DNA from: Rhizobium sp.
Lineage (GTDB): Bacteria; Pseudomonadota; Alphaproteobacteria; Rhizobiales; Rhizobiaceae
Direction: 5' to 3'
Length of the DNA: 64,000 nucleotides
Assembly: GCA_002796995.1 (NCBI GenBank)
Contig: PEKW01000008.1
Span: 442,241-506,240, forward strand
The position numbers were made by a program, and so were the translations under genes. Numbering within the stretch: the first letter of the stretch is position 1; each line of letters begins with the position of its first letter. Shown here in pieces: positions 1 through 9,121 of the stretch. The notes beneath the pieces are model-generated. The model was not told where the DNA came from. It made no database searches and was given only the letters and a program-made list of their open reading frames with translations.

Positions 1-187
1 AGAGCTTGCGATCGCGACGGTCAATGCCCAGACCCGTGCTGGCATTGCCCTGCGGGTCCAGATCGACGATCAGCACACGCTCGCCGATCGCGGCGAGCGC
101 CGTTGCCAGATTGATAGCGGTTGTCGTCTTGCCGACGCCGCCCTTCTGGTTTGCAATGGTAATGATCCGGTTCTTCTCGACAGTCAT
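1..187 (-). CDS. parA: ParA chromosome-partitioning ATPase (N-terminal part, cut by window edge)
   Basis: Reading leftward from an ATG at 185-187 the first 62 residues are visible. They begin [17 protein letters not shown] and contain the deviant Walker A motif KGGVGKTT at about residues 15-22, then [13 protein letters not shown], the Walker A' region of ParA/Soj ATPases. ParA uses ATP-dependent DNA binding to move ParB-parS complexes apart. The start overlaps the rsmG stop as ATGA, the usual rsmG-parA-parB order, so parB should lie just outside the window. The nearby parS sites fit this job. The C-terminal part is missing only because the window ends. Confidence 0.95.
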   Translation of the reverse strand, partial: MTVEKNRIITIANQKGGVGKTTTAINLATALAAIGERVLIVDLDPQGNASTGLGIDRRDRKL

Positions 188-828
188 TCCGCACCTTGCG
201 CTGGTTGACTTCTGCGCCGCACACTCGACACTTCCAGTATCACGGAGTCAGCCTCGATGGCGCTTCTGTGTATTACCAGATCGAAGTCCCAGCGACCACG
301 CGCTTTATCGATTTCGGCCTGGTAATCCCGACCTTTGTGGAAGAAACACCGCAGCGACGGATTGCGCATGGCCCATGGCTCGGCAAAGACCAAGAGCTGG
401 CTGAGATCCGCCAGCGCCCGCGCTGAAATCGCATCGCAATCCGGCAATTTTTTCTGGGCTTCCTCGATCCGAATGGGATGAACGGCCGCGCGCGCGCCGG
501 TTTCCGCAATCGCCGTGCGCAGAAAACTTGCCTTCTTGTGATTGCTTTCAACGAGATCAACCCGGCCTTGCAGGCTCTCCGTGAGCAGAATCGCCGTTAT
601 GATGCCGGGAAAACCTCCGCCGCTTCCGAGATCGATCCAATGTTTCGGTTCCGGAGCAATTTTGAAGATCTGGGCACTGTCGGCGATGTGCCGCTGCCAG
701 AGGTCCGCCTTGGTCGACGGCGCCACGAGGTTGATGGTGGACGCCCATTTCTGGAACAGACTCGCAAAACGTTCGAGCTTTTCGAGGGTTTCACGTGAAA
801 CGTTTATCCCGATATTGTGCGACGTCAT
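184..828 (-). CDS. rsmG: 16S rRNA (guanine-N7) methyltransferase RsmG (GidB)
   Basis: A 214-residue SAM-dependent methyltransferase that modifies a guanine in the 530 loop of 16S rRNA. The SAM-binding motif [10 protein letters not shown] is clear. The start chosen is ATG at 826-828 ([18 protein letters not shown]). The longer open frame runs back into mnmG and its extra residues have no family similarity. The VSRET stretch near the N-terminus is encoded by a parS site. The gene sits 2 bases after the mnmG stop and overlaps parA by 4 bases, so the mnmG-rsmG-parA(-parB) unit is translationally coupled. Confidence 0.96.
   Translation of the reverse strand: MTSHNIGINVSRETLEKLERFASLFQKWASTINLVAPSTKADLWQRHIADSAQIFKIAPEPKHWIDLGSGGGFPGIITAILLTESLQGRVDLVESNHKKASFLRTAIAETGARAAVHPIRIEEAQKKLPDCDAISARALADLSQLLVFAEPWAMRNPSLRCFFHKGRDYQAEIDKARGRWDFDLVIHRSAIEADSVILEVSSVRRRSQPAQGAE
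787..802. promoter_or_regulatory. parS site 1, inside the rsmG start region
   Basis: GGTTTCACGTGAAACG matches the bacterial parS consensus TGTTTCACGTGAAACA at 14 of 16 positions, and the inner 14 bases are perfect. It is a palindrome bound by ParB. It lies inside rsmG, where GTT-TCA-CGT-GAA-ACG encodes Val-Ser-Arg-Glu-Thr. ParB binding is inferred, not shown. Confidence 0.88.
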
Positions 829-830
829 AC

Positions 831-2705
831 TTATCCTGTCTTGCGAAGCGGTTCGTTCTTGCGCAGATGAGCGATCAGCAATGAGATCGCCGCGGGCGTC
901 ATGCCGTTGATCTTCTTGGCCTGGGAGACAGACCACGGCTTCGCCGCACCCAGCTTTTGCTTCAGCTCATTGGAAAGCCCGGGAAGCGCCGCATAGTCGA
1001 AGTCCAGCGGGATTCGGCGGTCTTCCTCACGCTGTACGTCGACTATATCCGATGTCTGCCGTTCGATATAGCCGGCATAGAGCGCATCGATCGAAACGCC
1101 CGTGGCCACACGATGTGACACGGCAAGTAAATCAGGCCAGAGACGGCATATGTGATCCCAACCGACGTCAGGGTAAGACAACAATTCGCGTGCCGAGCGG
1201 TGCTTTCCATCCTGATTGACCGTGATACCGGCGGCCGCGGCCTCATTTGGGGTAACGGTAGCCGCTTCCAGCTGCTCGTAGACCGACAGGCGGTCCGCCT
1301 GATAGGCAGAGAAACGGCGTGACCGGGCGCTGCCCACGCAGCCAATCTCCATGCCCAGCGGGGTGAGGCGCATATCGGCATTGTCGGCGCGCAGCGTCAG
1401 GCGGTACTCGGCCCGGGAAGTGAACATGCGGTAAGGCTCGGTGACGCCCGAGCTGGTGAGATCGTCGATCATCACGCCGATATAGGACTGCGTGCGGCTG
1501 AACACGACGCCTTCGCTGCCGCCTGCCAGACGAGCGGCATTGATTCCCGCGACCAGCCCTTGAGCCGCCGCCTCTTCATAACCGGTGGTGCCATTGATCT
1601 GGCCAGCCAGGAACAAGCCCGGCAGCTTGGTCACTTCCAGGGTCGGCCGAAGCTCTCTTGGATCGACATAGTCATATTCGATGGCATAACCCGGCTGAAG
1701 GATACGCACCTTCTCTAGGCCCGGGATCGTGCGAATATAGGCGTCCTGCACCTCTTCGGGGAGGGAAGTAGAAATACCGTTCGGATAGACAGTATCGTCG
1801 TCCAGTCCTTCCGGTTCCAGGAAGATCTGGTGACCATCGCGGTCACCAAAACGCATGATCTTGTCTTCAATGGACGGACAATATCTAGGGCCGACGCCTT
1901 CGATCTGGCCGGAATACATCGCGGACAGGTGAATATTGTCGCGAATGACCTTATGTGTCGCATCGGTGGTGCGCGTAATACCGCAACTAATCTGCGGCGT
2001 CTCGATTCGATCCGTCATGAAGGAAAATGGTATCGGATCCGAATCGGCTTCCTGCTTGTCGAGAGACGACCAATCGATCGTCTTCCCGTCCAGACGCGCC
2101 GGGGTGCCGGTCTTCAATCGTCCCATCATCAGATTGGCGGCACGCAGCACTGCGCTCAAACCGACAGAGGGAGCCTCGCCGACGCGGCCTGCTGGGATTT
2201 TGCGGTCACCGATGTGGATGAGGCCACGCAGGAAGGTGCCGCTGGTGAGAACCACCGCGCGACATGCAATTTCTCGACCATCGTCAAGGGTTACGGCGCG
2301 TATGGCGCCGCCATCGTCCAGCCCGAATGAAACGGCATCGCCTTCGATGACGGAAATGCCATCCTGCTCAGCGAGCGCCGCCTGAATCGCTTGACGATAG
2401 AGCTTGCGATCGGCCTGAGTCCGTGGCCCCCACACGGCGGGACCCTTTCGACGGTTGAGCATGCGGAACTGGATGCCGCCGAGATCGGCCGAACGGCCCA
2501 TGATCCCGTCCAGTGCATCGATCTCGCGCACGAGATGGCCCTTGCCGAGGCCGCCGATGGCGGGATTGCATGACATGACGCCGATTGTATCGGCGCGGTG
2601 CGTAATCAACGCGACCCTGGCACCGAGACGCGCAGCTGCCGCAGCGGCTTCCGAGCCAGCGTGGCCGCCACCGATGATGACGACGTCAAAAGCTTCGTCT
2701 GTCAT
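831..2705 (-). CDS. mnmG: tRNA uridine-5-carboxymethylaminomethyl modification enzyme MnmG (GidA)
   Basis: This 624-residue FAD enzyme works with MnmE to install carboxymethylaminomethyl groups on the wobble uridine of certain tRNAs. The N-terminal dinucleotide-binding motif [13 protein letters not shown] is intact, as are CNPAIGG and the family signatures [11 protein letters not shown] and [18 protein letters not shown]. Two in-frame ATGs compete (2711 and 2705). GGAGG at 2713-2717 abuts the first but sits 7 bases from the second, so 2705 (MTDEAFDVV) is preferred. Partner mnmE lies just upstream on the same strand, with a parS site in the gap. Confidence 0.97.
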   Translation of the reverse strand: MTDEAFDVVIIGGGHAGSEAAAAAARLGARVALITHRADTIGVMSCNPAIGGLGKGHLVREIDALDGIMGRSADLGGIQFRMLNRRKGPAVWGPRTQADRKLYRQAIQAALAEQDGISVIEGDAVSFGLDDGGAIRAVTLDDGREIACRAVVLTSGTFLRGLIHIGDRKIPAGRVGEAPSVGLSAVLRAANLMMGRLKTGTPARLDGKTIDWSSLDKQEADSDPIPFSFMTDRIETPQISCGITRTTDATHKVIRDNIHLSAMYSGQIEGVGPRYCPSIEDKIMRFGDRDGHQIFLEPEGLDDDTVYPNGISTSLPEEVQDAYIRTIPGLEKVRILQPGYAIEYDYVDPRELRPTLEVTKLPGLFLAGQINGTTGYEEAAAQGLVAGINAARLAGGSEGVVFSRTQSYIGVMIDDLTSSGVTEPYRMFTSRAEYRLTLRADNADMRLTPLGMEIGCVGSARSRRFSAYQADRLSVYEQLEAATVTPNEAAAAGITVNQDGKHRSARELLSYPDVGWDHICRLWPDLLAVSHRVATGVSIDALYAGYIERQTSDIVDVQREEDRRIPLDFDYAALPGLSNELKQKLGAAKPWSVSQAKKINGMTPAAISLLIAHLRKNEPLRKTG

Positions 2706-2759
2706 TTCCATTCCTCCGCCGCTTAAGTCCGACGCAAGCGTCTTTCATTTCGGCAGCGT

Positions 2760-2775
2760 TGTTTCACGTGAATCA
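2760..2775. promoter_or_regulatory. parS site 2, overlapping the mnmE stop codon
   Basis: TGTTTCACGTGAATCA on the plus strand (TGATTCACGTGAAACA on the minus strand) matches the parS consensus at 15 of 16 positions. Its first three minus-strand bases are the TGA stop codon of mnmE. It lies in the short gap between mnmE and mnmG. Confidence 0.88.
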
Positions 2776-4101
2776 TTTGCCGACGCAGAATTCCGAGAAG
2801 ATCTTGCCGAGCAGCATTTCCACATCGATCCGCCCGGTGATCCGCCCAAGAGCGTCGGATGCACGCCGCAGATGCTCTGCGCGGATCTCCAGGCCGAGAT
2901 CGCTACGCTCTATGGCCTGGCGAACTTCCTCGATCGCGTCGCGAAGCTGCTGTCCATGCCTCAGACGGCTCGGAATCGCAAGGGAAAACGTCCCAACCTT
3001 GTCCTCTACGCGCGACAGCACCAGCGTCTTGAGATCGGCTATACCATATCCGGTCGCGCTGGAGATCAGAATGTCCGCATTCGGTTTCGTATCCGAATCG
3101 GACAGCAGATCAACCTTGGTGCAGACCCGGATGCGATCCATGCCTGTCGGTGCTTCGACGAAATCGATAGGCGACAGCGAATCCGCGAGAGACAGAACGA
3201 GGTCCGCCTCCTCCATCTTACCCAGGGCACGCCGAATCCCTTCCCGTTCCACCGGCTCGCTCGTGTCGCGAATGCCGGCAGTGTCGTAGAAGTGAACGGC
3301 ATAGCCGCCGATGTCGAGCTCGCAGTGCAGGATATCGCGCGTGGTTCCCTCGTATTCGGTGACGATCGCGACGTCTCTGCCAGCCAACGCATTGATAAGA
3401 CTGGATTTTCCGGAGTTCGGTCGCCCGGCGATGACAACCATGAAGCCGTCGCGGATGATCTCGCCCGTCTTCAGATCCTCCAGAGCCTTCTCCAGCTCCA
3501 GGAGAAAGGCCCGCATGTCGCCCCAGATCCGGTCGGACACGGGCCCCGGAATGTCCCCTTCGTCGGAGAAGTCGAGTTCGGCCTCGATCATCGCCCGGGC
3601 TGCGATCAGCTTGCCCCGCCAGGCCTCATAGATGGCCGAGAGATGGCCGGCACTCTGTTCGACGGCCAGACGACGCTGCATCTCCGTGTCGGCCGCCAGC
3701 AGGTCCGCCAGACCCTCTATCTCGACGAGATCCAACTTGCCGTGTTCGAAGGCGCGCCGGGAGAATTCCCCGGCCTCGGCCATGCGGCAATTGTCAAAGG
3801 ACCCGAGTTCCTCAAGCACGACGCGAACCAGAGCCCGACCGCCGTGGAGGTGAAGCTCGAGGCAATCCTCGCCGGTGAATGAATGAGGAGCCGGAAACCA
3901 AAGAACCAGGGCCTGGTCGAGCATGAGACCGTTGCGGGAACGAATCGAGCGCAAGGCTGCCTGGCGTGGCTCAGGTAGATTGCCGGAAAGCTGCTGGCAG
4001 ATGGTACCGGCCATGGTCCCGCTGATGCGCACGATCGCCACGCCCGAGGGCAGGGCGCCGGTCGAAAGGGCAAAGATCGTTTCCCGGACAGGCATGTGCA
4101 T
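2773..4101 (-). CDS. mnmE: tRNA modification GTPase MnmE (TrmE)
   Basis: A protein of about 442 residues; partner of MnmG in wobble-uridine modification. It has an N-terminal tetrahydrofolate-binding domain (ETIFALSTGALPSGVAIVRISG region), a helical domain, and an inserted G domain with GRPNSGKSSL (G1), GTTRD (G2), DTAGIR (G3) and a G4-like CTKVDL. The C-terminal FCVGK ends in the family's catalytic Cys tetrapeptide (usually C-[IV]-G-K). Three starts are possible (4116, 4101, 4095). The ATG at 4101 is chosen because GAGG lies about 9 bases ahead of it, but this is not certain. The stop codon is part of a parS site. Confidence 0.95.
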   Translation of the reverse strand: MHMPVRETIFALSTGALPSGVAIVRISGTMAGTICQQLSGNLPEPRQAALRSIRSRNGLMLDQALVLWFPAPHSFTGEDCLELHLHGGRALVRVVLEELGSFDNCRMAEAGEFSRRAFEHGKLDLVEIEGLADLLAADTEMQRRLAVEQSAGHLSAIYEAWRGKLIAARAMIEAELDFSDEGDIPGPVSDRIWGDMRAFLLELEKALEDLKTGEIIRDGFMVVIAGRPNSGKSSLINALAGRDVAIVTEYEGTTRDILHCELDIGGYAVHFYDTAGIRDTSEPVEREGIRRALGKMEEADLVLSLADSLSPIDFVEAPTGMDRIRVCTKVDLLSDSDTKPNADILISSATGYGIADLKTLVLSRVEDKVGTFSLAIPSRLRHGQQLRDAIEEVRQAIERSDLGLEIRAEHLRRASDALGRITGRIDVEMLLGKIFSEFCVGK

Positions 4102-4148
4102 GACTATCGACCTCATATCCCATCGCGGAGTTCGATACGGAAGCGAAT

Positions 4149-4174
4149 CGAGCGGCGGTATGACCCGCCGCTCG
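4149..4174 (-). terminator. Hairpin between rho and mnmE
   Basis: A perfect 10-base inverted repeat (CGAGCGGCGG / CCGCCGCTCG) with a 6-base loop lies just downstream of the rho stop. The minus-strand transcript has no clear U run after it, so it may be an attenuating or RNA-stabilising hairpin rather than a full intrinsic terminator. Confidence 0.45.
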
Positions 4175-4209
4175 CCGAATTTTCATTGATGGCTCGACGG
4201 AATGTCGAC

Positions 4210-5475
4210 TCAGGTGTTCATCGAGTCGAAGAAGTCGCCATTGTTCTTGGTCTGCTTGAGCTTGTCGATGAGGAACTCGATCGCATCGGTGGTGCCCATC
4301 GGCGCGAGGATGCGGCGCAGAACGAAGATCTTCTGCAGGTCCTGGCGCGGAACGAGCAGGTCTTCCTTGCGGGTGCCGGACTTGAGAATGTCCATGGCCG
4401 GGAAGATGCGCTTGTCGGCGACCTTGCGGTCCAGCACGATTTCCGAATTGCCGGTGCCCTTGAATTCTTCGAAGATCACTTCGTCCATGCGGCTGCCGGT
4501 ATCGATCAGCGCCGTCGCAATGATGGTCAGCGAGCCGCCTTCCTCGATGTTACGGGCCGCACCGAAGAAGCGCTTGGGGCGCTGCAGCGCGTTCGCGTCG
4601 ACACCGCCGGTCAGGACCTTGCCGGACGACGGCACGACCGTGTTGTAGGCGCGGCCGAGGCGGGTGATCGAGTCGAGCAGGATGACCACGTCGCGGCCAT
4701 GTTCGACGAGGCGCTTGGCTTTCTCGATCACCATTTCGGCGACCTGTACGTGGCGCACGGCCGGCTCATCGAAGGTCGAGGAAACCACCTCGCCGCGCAC
4801 GGAGCGCTGCATGTCGGTCACTTCTTCCGGACGTTCGTCGATCAGCAGGACGATGAGATAACATTCCGGATGGTTCGCCGTGATCGAGTGGGCGATGTTC
4901 TGCAGGAGAACGGTCTTACCGGTGCGCGGCGGCGCGACGATCAGGCCGCGCTGGCCCTTGCCGAGCGGGGCTACCAGGTCGATAACGCGAGCCGACAGAT
5001 CCTTCGACGTCGGAACGTCGAGTTCCATCTTGAAGCGCTCGTTCGGGTAGAGCGGCGTCAGGTTATCGAAATGCACCTTGTGGCGGATCTTTTCCGGATC
5101 CTCGAAATTGATCGTGTTGACCTTGAGAAGAGCGAAATAACGTTCGCCTTCCTTCGGTCCGCGGATCGGACCTTCGACCGTATCGCCGGTCTTCAGCGAG
5201 AAGCGGCGCAGCTGCGAGGGTGAGATGTAGATATCGTCCGGACCCGGGAGATAATTGGCATTGGCCGAACGCAAGAAACCGAAGCCGTCCTGGAGAACCT
5301 CAACCACGCCTTCGCCGATGATTTCGACGTCCTGGCTGGCGAGCATCTTGAGGATCGCAAACATCAGCTCCTGCTTGCGCATCGTGCTGGCGTTTTCGAC
5401 TTCCAGGGATTCGGCAAAGGTCAGGAGATCGGTCGGCGATTTGCTTTTGAGTTCTTGTAGCTTCATTTCAGCCAT
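4210..5475 (-). CDS. rho: Transcription termination factor Rho
   Basis: A 421-residue hexameric RNA-dependent ATPase that ends Rho-dependent transcripts. It shows the N-terminal helix bundle ([18 protein letters not shown]), the cold-shock-like RNA-binding domain ([20 protein letters not shown]), Walker A ([12 protein letters not shown]), Walker B ([18 protein letters not shown]) and the Q and R loops near the C-terminus. Length is standard. The start is the family's usual MAEMKLQ. About 200 bases of AT-richer leader separate it from hemJ, so it probably has its own promoter. The hemE-hemJ-rho-mnmE order is typical of rhizobia. Confidence 0.98.
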   Translation of the reverse strand: MAEMKLQELKSKSPTDLLTFAESLEVENASTMRKQELMFAILKMLASQDVEIIGEGVVEVLQDGFGFLRSANANYLPGPDDIYISPSQLRRFSLKTGDTVEGPIRGPKEGERYFALLKVNTINFEDPEKIRHKVHFDNLTPLYPNERFKMELDVPTSKDLSARVIDLVAPLGKGQRGLIVAPPRTGKTVLLQNIAHSITANHPECYLIVLLIDERPEEVTDMQRSVRGEVVSSTFDEPAVRHVQVAEMVIEKAKRLVEHGRDVVILLDSITRLGRAYNTVVPSSGKVLTGGVDANALQRPKRFFGAARNIEEGGSLTIIATALIDTGSRMDEVIFEEFKGTGNSEIVLDRKVADKRIFPAMDILKSGTRKEDLLVPRQDLQKIFVLRRILAPMGTTDAIEFLIDKLKQTKNNGDFFDSMNT

Positions 5476-5635
5476 GAAGAAGGACCACGTTCTTTATTTT
5501 TATTTTGGGGGAGGCGTGCTGGTTGAATTCAGTACGATCGCGAATGTCGCAAATGACGGAATGTTACGCACGCCGAGAAGATGAGATGCCGCGAAAATAG
5601 CGATTCAGCCTTTGAACCGCAAGGGAAAAGCAGAA
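5476..5635. other. Leader region of rho
   Basis: No gene is seen between rho and the hemJ terminator hairpin. The stretch next to rho is richer in A and T (5487-5515 has T-rich runs) and presumably carries the rho promoter and leader on the minus strand. I could not single out a convincing -35/-10 pair. Confidence 0.4.
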
Positions 5636-5656
5636 TCCGGCGAAAATAATGCCGGA
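5636..5656 (-). terminator. Probable terminator after hemJ
   Basis: On the minus strand a short stem (TCCGGC / GCCGGA) with a 9-base AT-rich loop is followed by TTCTGCTTTT. It sits about 20 bases beyond the hemJ stop codon. The stem is only 6 bases, so it may be leaky. Confidence 0.45.
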
Positions 5657-5677
5657 GCGCCTGTCGTCCGGGCGTTT

Positions 5678-6214
5678 TCAGAACGGCTTGACGATCACGA
5701 GGATGACGATGACGATCATCAGAAGCGTCGGGACCTCGTTCATCAGCCGCCAGAAGCGCGCGTCGCGGACATATTCGCCGCGGCCGAAGGACCGCACGGA
5801 TTTGGCAAAGAAGCCATGCACCCCGGAAAGGGCGAGCACGGCCGCCAGCTTGGCATGCAGCCAGCCGCCCTGGAATCCGAACACCGTCCAGGCGATGTAG
5901 AGCCCGAGCAGCCACGAAACTACCATGGCCGGACCCATGATGACCTTGAGCAGCCGTTCCTCCATCACGCTGAAGGTACTGGCCTGATCTGAACCGGGCT
6001 CGCAATCGCCGTGGTAGATGAACAGCCTCGGCATGTAGAGCATGCCCGCCATCCACGAGATGACCGCTATGACATGCAGCGCCTTGATCCAGGGATAGGC
6101 GGCATCGGCTCCGAAAACGGCGATGGCCAGCGCGATCGCACCGAAGAACAGAACCGCCGTAGCCGCCTTGGCCGCGGCCTTGCGGCCGGCCGCAGCACTT
6201 GTCTGCCGCTCCAT
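5678..6214 (-). CDS. hemJ: Protoporphyrinogen IX oxidase HemJ (membrane)
   Basis: A 178-residue integral membrane protein of the HemJ/UPF0093 family, the oxygen-dependent-independent alternative to HemY/HemG that oxidises protoporphyrinogen IX to protoporphyrin IX. At least four hydrophobic segments are visible (about residues 18-36, 43-62, 91-115, 122-140 and the C-terminus). The conserved YPWIKALHVIAVISWMAGM carries the essential His, and GGWLHAKLAAVL a second one. It lies 4 bases after hemE, so two steps of haem synthesis are co-transcribed. The Ala/Lys-rich N-terminus ahead of residue 20 is variable in the family. Confidence 0.93.
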   Translation of the reverse strand: MERQTSAAAGRKAAAKAATAVLFFGAIALAIAVFGADAAYPWIKALHVIAVISWMAGMLYMPRLFIYHGDCEPGSDQASTFSVMEERLLKVIMGPAMVVSWLLGLYIAWTVFGFQGGWLHAKLAAVLALSGVHGFFAKSVRSFGRGEYVRDARFWRLMNEVPTLLMIVIVILVIVKPF

Positions 6215-6218
6215 CGCC

Positions 6219-7253
6219 CTATCTCCCGAAGCTTCGCACGCGATCGACCAGCGCCGTCACATGCGCGGGATCGGCCTGCGGCGTGATGCCATGGCCGAGA
6301 TTGAAGATCAGCGGTCCGTGGCCGAGCTTTTCCAGAATGCGGTCGATGCCTTCCTCCAGCGCTCGCCCGCCGGCGACGACGCGCATCGGATCGAGATTGC
6401 CCTGTACCGGCCCGTCCTTCTGCAGCTCGACCGCAAAGTCGAGCGGCACCGCCCAGTCGAGCCCGATCGCATCGGCGCCCGTCTTCTGGCGATAGTCGCG
6501 CAGCAGATAACCGGCGCCCTTGGCGAAGGCGATGACCTTGGCAGCCGGCCTCTGCGCCTTGACCGAAGCGATGATGCGCGCCATCGGCCTCACGCAGAAG
6601 CGCTCGAACTCGACTTCGCCGAGCACGCCTGCCCAAGAGTCGAAGATCTGCACCGCGTCGGCACCGGCGTCGATCTGGGCGACCAAATAGGTGGCCGACA
6701 TATCCGACAGCACATCGAGAAGATAGTCGAAGGCTTCCGGATGACGATAGGCGAACAGCCGGGCAGGGGCCTGATCGGGCGTGCCGTGTCCGGCGATCAT
6801 GTAGGTGGCAACCGTCCACGGCGCGCCGCAGAAGCCGAGCAGCGTCGTTTCATCAGGCAATTCCCTGCGCAGCCGGCGCACCGTTTCGATCACAGGTGCC
6901 AGATGCGCCATGAAGCCATCCGTCTCGAGCTTGCGGATGCCGTACGCATCGATCGGATCCATCTGCGGCCCGTGCCCCTCGGTGAAACGCACATTGCGCT
7001 TCAGTGCATCGGGGATGACCAGGATATCCGAGAACAGGATGGCCGCGTCGAAGCCGTAGCGGCGGATCGGTTGCAACGTCACCTCGACGGCGAAGTCGGG
7101 CGTGTAGCAGAGATCGAGAAAGCTCCCGGCCCTGGCCCGCGTCTCGCGATATTCCGGAAGGTAGCGTCCTGCCTGTCGCATCAGCCAGATCGGTGGCGGC
7201 GTGATCGTCTTGCCGCTCAGGACTTCGAGGATTTTCCGTTCGGTAGCGCTCAA
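6219..7253 (-). CDS. hemE: Uroporphyrinogen decarboxylase HemE
   Basis: A 344-residue cytoplasmic enzyme that decarboxylates uroporphyrinogen III to coproporphyrinogen III. Family signatures are present: [17 protein letters not shown] near the N-terminus, the IFSDIL-type substrate-binding segment (LFSDILVIP), GFCGAPWT, and NLGHGI near the C-terminus. The start is set at a TTG (7251-7253; [12 protein letters not shown]). An RBS-like GAGGG lies 8 bases upstream and the length then matches rhizobial HemE. The frame stays open to 7352, but that extension lies inside the origin region and has no family similarity. Confidence 0.95.
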   Translation of the reverse strand: MSATERKILEVLSGKTITPPPIWLMRQAGRYLPEYRETRARAGSFLDLCYTPDFAVEVTLQPIRRYGFDAAILFSDILVIPDALKRNVRFTEGHGPQMDPIDAYGIRKLETDGFMAHLAPVIETVRRLRRELPDETTLLGFCGAPWTVATYMIAGHGTPDQAPARLFAYRHPEAFDYLLDVLSDMSATYLVAQIDAGADAVQIFDSWAGVLGEVEFERFCVRPMARIIASVKAQRPAAKVIAFAKGAGYLLRDYRQKTGADAIGLDWAVPLDFAVELQKDGPVQGNLDPMRVVAGGRALEEGIDRILEKLGHGPLIFNLGHGITPQADPAHVTALVDRVRSFGR

Positions 7254-7262
7254 GGCGTCAGC

Positions 7263-7332
7263 CCTCTTAAATAAAGAAAAGATAATTGAATCTTCTTCTA
7301 TTTCTAAGAGTCTGTGACTATCAAGCATTAAA
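7263..7332. other. AT-rich tract, candidate DNA-unwinding element
   Basis: About 70 bases of mostly A and T (for example TTAAATAAAGAAAAGATAA) stand out in a G+C-rich genome. They lie at the hemE side of the origin gap, next to the GANTC and DnaA-box cluster, as expected for a duplex-unwinding element. The stretch also holds the hemE RBS and probably its promoter. Confidence 0.6.
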
Positions 7333-7467
7333 CCCCATCCACAGCCGAGCACCCTATCCGATGAGAGTCTGCCACGCGGTGGATCGGATTCGAGAGCAGG
7401 TCGCCGAAATCGGGGAAACCCTCAAAATCGCAAAGCAATTCATTCACTTACAGACGGCGTACGAATC
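7288..7467. promoter_or_regulatory. Cluster of five GANTC (CcrM) methylation sites
   Basis: GAATC 7288, GAGTC 7308, GAGTC 7365, GATTC 7387 and GAATC 7463. One such site is expected about every 256 bases by chance, so five within 180 bases is a clear enrichment. CcrM methylates GANTC in a cell-cycle-dependent way in alphaproteobacteria, which fits a role in origin control. Confidence 0.7.
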
Positions 7468-7472
7468 TGGTT

Positions 7473-7495
7473 ACCTGTGGACGACCTGTGGAGAA
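7473..7495. promoter_or_regulatory. Tandem DnaA-box-like repeats
   Basis: The 9-base unit ACCTGTGGA occurs twice (7473-7481 and 7484-7492), 11 bases apart, about one helical turn. The DnaA-box matches inside are TGTGGACGA (7 of 9) and TGTGGAGAA (8 of 9 to TGTGGATAA). Same-face spacing would favour cooperative DnaA binding. Confidence 0.55.
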
Positions 7496-7563
7496 AATCT
7501 GAAAGCTGCGGCTTCTTACCACAATCCACAAGCACGGCGGAAAGGGACCAGCACGAAGGCCGA

Positions 7564-7572
7564 TGTGGATAA
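7564..7572 (-). promoter_or_regulatory. DnaA box (perfect match)
   Basis: TGTGGATAA is the exact reverse complement of the consensus TTATCCACA. It lies 85 bases before the DUF299 start codon. Confidence 0.75.
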
Positions 7573-7631
7573 GTCGGCACTTTTCCGCTTGCCCTCAGGC
7601 CTTCGCCGCCGCTACCTCTCCTTGTCCCGAT

Positions 7632-7640
7632 TTATCAACA
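7632..7640 (+). promoter_or_regulatory. DnaA box (8 of 9)
   Basis: TTATCAACA differs from TTATCCACA at one position. It lies 16 bases ahead of the GTG start of the DUF299 gene, so it could also affect that gene's expression. Confidence 0.55.
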
Positions 7641-7656
7641 GGCGGCCGAGAAGAAC

Positions 7657-8478
7657 GTGGAGAACCGCAGAAACTTCTTTCATCTCCATCTGATTTCTGA
7701 CTCGACGGGAGAGACTCTCATTTCCGCCGGTCGGGCGGCCGCCGCGCAATTCAAGTTTTCCAACGCGATCGAACATGTCTATCCGCTGATCCGCTCGAAG
7801 CGTCAGCTGCTTCCGGTGCTGCAGGCGATCGACGAGGCGCCGGGAATCGTGCTCTATACCATCGTCGATCCCGATCTCGCCAATCTGCTCGAAACCACCT
7901 GCCGGGAGATGGGCGTGCCGAGCGTCAATGTGCTCGCGCCGGTGATCGAGAAGTTCCAGACCTATCTCGGCGCGCCGTCGCGTGGCCGGGTCGGCGCCCA
8001 GCATGTGCTCAATGCCGAATATTTCGCCCGCATCGAGGCGCTGAACTTCACCATGGATCACGACGACGGCCAGGCGCCGGACGACTATGACGATGCCGAC
8101 GTGGTGATCATCGGCATCAGCCGGACGTCGAAAACCCCGACCAGCATCTATCTGGCGAACCGCGGCATCAAAACGGCGAATATCCCGATCGTCGTCGGCG
8201 TGCCGCTGCCCGAAAGCCTGATGCGGGCGAAGCGCCCGCTGATCGTTGGCCTGATCGCCACCACCGACAGGATTTCCCAGGTGCGGGAGAACCGCGAGCT
8301 TGGATCGACGCCGGGGTATGATAGAAGCGATTATACCGATCGCGCGACCATTGCCGAGGAGTTGAAATATGCCCGCGCGCTGTGTGCCCGCAACAACTGG
8401 CCGATCATCGACGTGACGCGCCGCTCGATCGAGGAAACGGCGGCGGCGATCGTTGCCCTCCGCGTGAAGCTGCGTTAA
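7657..8478 (+). CDS. DUF299 bifunctional kinase/pyrophosphorylase (PEP synthase/PPDK regulatory protein family)
   Basis: A 273-residue member of the family that regulates pyruvate phosphate dikinase or PEP synthetase. It phosphorylates a Thr on the target with ADP and removes the phosphate by pyrophosphorolysis. Seen here: the N-terminal [11 protein letters not shown] and the P-loop-like [15 protein letters not shown] about residue 150, both diagnostic. The start is GTG at 7657, which removes any overlap with the last DnaA box. It marks the right border of the origin, as its homologue (RP001) does in Caulobacter. Which enzyme it regulates cannot be told here. Confidence 0.93.
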   Translation: MENRRNFFHLHLISDSTGETLISAGRAAAAQFKFSNAIEHVYPLIRSKRQLLPVLQAIDEAPGIVLYTIVDPDLANLLETTCREMGVPSVNVLAPVIEKFQTYLGAPSRGRVGAQHVLNAEYFARIEALNFTMDHDDGQAPDDYDDADVVIIGISRTSKTPTSIYLANRGIKTANIPIVVGVPLPESLMRAKRPLIVGLIATTDRISQVRENRELGSTPGYDRSDYTDRATIAEELKYARALCARNNWPIIDVTRRSIEETAAAIVALRVKLR

Positions 8479-8521
8479 GCCGATTCTCGACGACTACACT
8501 GCTTCGGGGAATGCTATCGCC

Positions 8522-9121
8522 ATGGCCGAAACGCTCGTGCTTGCCTCGGCGAGCCCATCACGCCGCATGCTGATGGAAAATGCCGGACTGAAATTCCAGG
8601 CCGTGGCGGCGCAGATCGACGAAAGGGCCGTCGAGCGGAAGATCGAACACCGCGCGCTGGGACCGGACGAGCTGGCGCTTGAGCTGGCATGCAGCAAGGC
8701 GCTGGAGGTGAGCAGTCGCTTTCCGCAGGCTCTCGTTATCGGCTGCGACCAGACCATGTCGCTCGGACAGCAGGTGTTCCACAAGCCGGCGGATCGCGCC
8801 GAGGCCCGCGCCAATCTCCTGTTGTTGCGAGGCAGGACCCATCGTCTGAACAGCGGCGTCGTGCTGGTACGCGGAGGGTACGAGATCTGGAGGCACCTGT
8901 CGATGGCTGATCTCTCCATGCGGGAATTCTCCGACGCCTTCCTTGAAGACTACGTGGTCCGCTGTGGCGACGACGTGATGAAGAGCGTCGGCTGCTACCA
9001 GCTCGAAGGGATCGGAATCCAGCTATTTAATTCCATCTCGGGTGACTATTTCACCATTCTCGGATTGCCGCTCCTGCCGCTGCTGGAACAGTTGCGGACG
9101 CTCGGAGAGCTCGATGTCTGA
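8522..9121 (+). CDS. maf: Maf-like nucleoside triphosphate pyrophosphatase
   Basis: A 199-residue Maf/HAM1-fold protein, probably a house-cleaning pyrophosphatase for non-canonical or modified nucleotides. The N-terminal [16 protein letters not shown] is the family's S-x-S-P-R-R signature, and [10 protein letters not shown] carries the catalytic Asp. The C-terminal half ([15 protein letters not shown]) is of the divergent alphaproteobacterial type. The TGA stop lies inside a parS site and downstream of the aroE ATG, giving an 8-base overlap. maf-aroE-coaE-dnaQ is a conserved rhizobial run. Confidence 0.92.
   Translation: MAETLVLASASPSRRMLMENAGLKFQAVAAQIDERAVERKIEHRALGPDELALELACSKALEVSSRFPQALVIGCDQTMSLGQQVFHKPADRAEARANLLLLRGRTHRLNSGVVLVRGGYEIWRHLSMADLSMREFSDAFLEDYVVRCGDDVMKSVGCYQLEGIGIQLFNSISGDYFTILGLPLLPLLEQLRTLGELDV

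Larger units (their letters stand above)
7254..7656. other. Probable chromosomal replication origin (oriC)
   Basis: This 403-base gap between divergent hemE and the DUF299 gene is the position of oriC in Caulobacter and in rhizobia. Visible content: an AT-rich tract (about 7263-7332), five GANTC methylation sites (7288, 7308, 7365, 7387, 7463), a perfect DnaA box TGTGGATAA at 7564-7572, near-matches at 7487-7495 (TGTGGAGAA) and 7632-7640 (TTATCAACA), and weaker 7-of-9 matches at 7335, 7476 and 7522. Genes on both sides point away, along the direction of fork movement. No believable protein is encoded. Origin function is inferred. Confidence 0.87.

Noticed and set aside
7286..7693. 135-residue open frame across the hemE/DUF299 gap
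   Set aside because: It overlaps the origin elements and the start of a real gene, has no recognisable protein motif, and its composition follows the origin sequence rather than a coding pattern.
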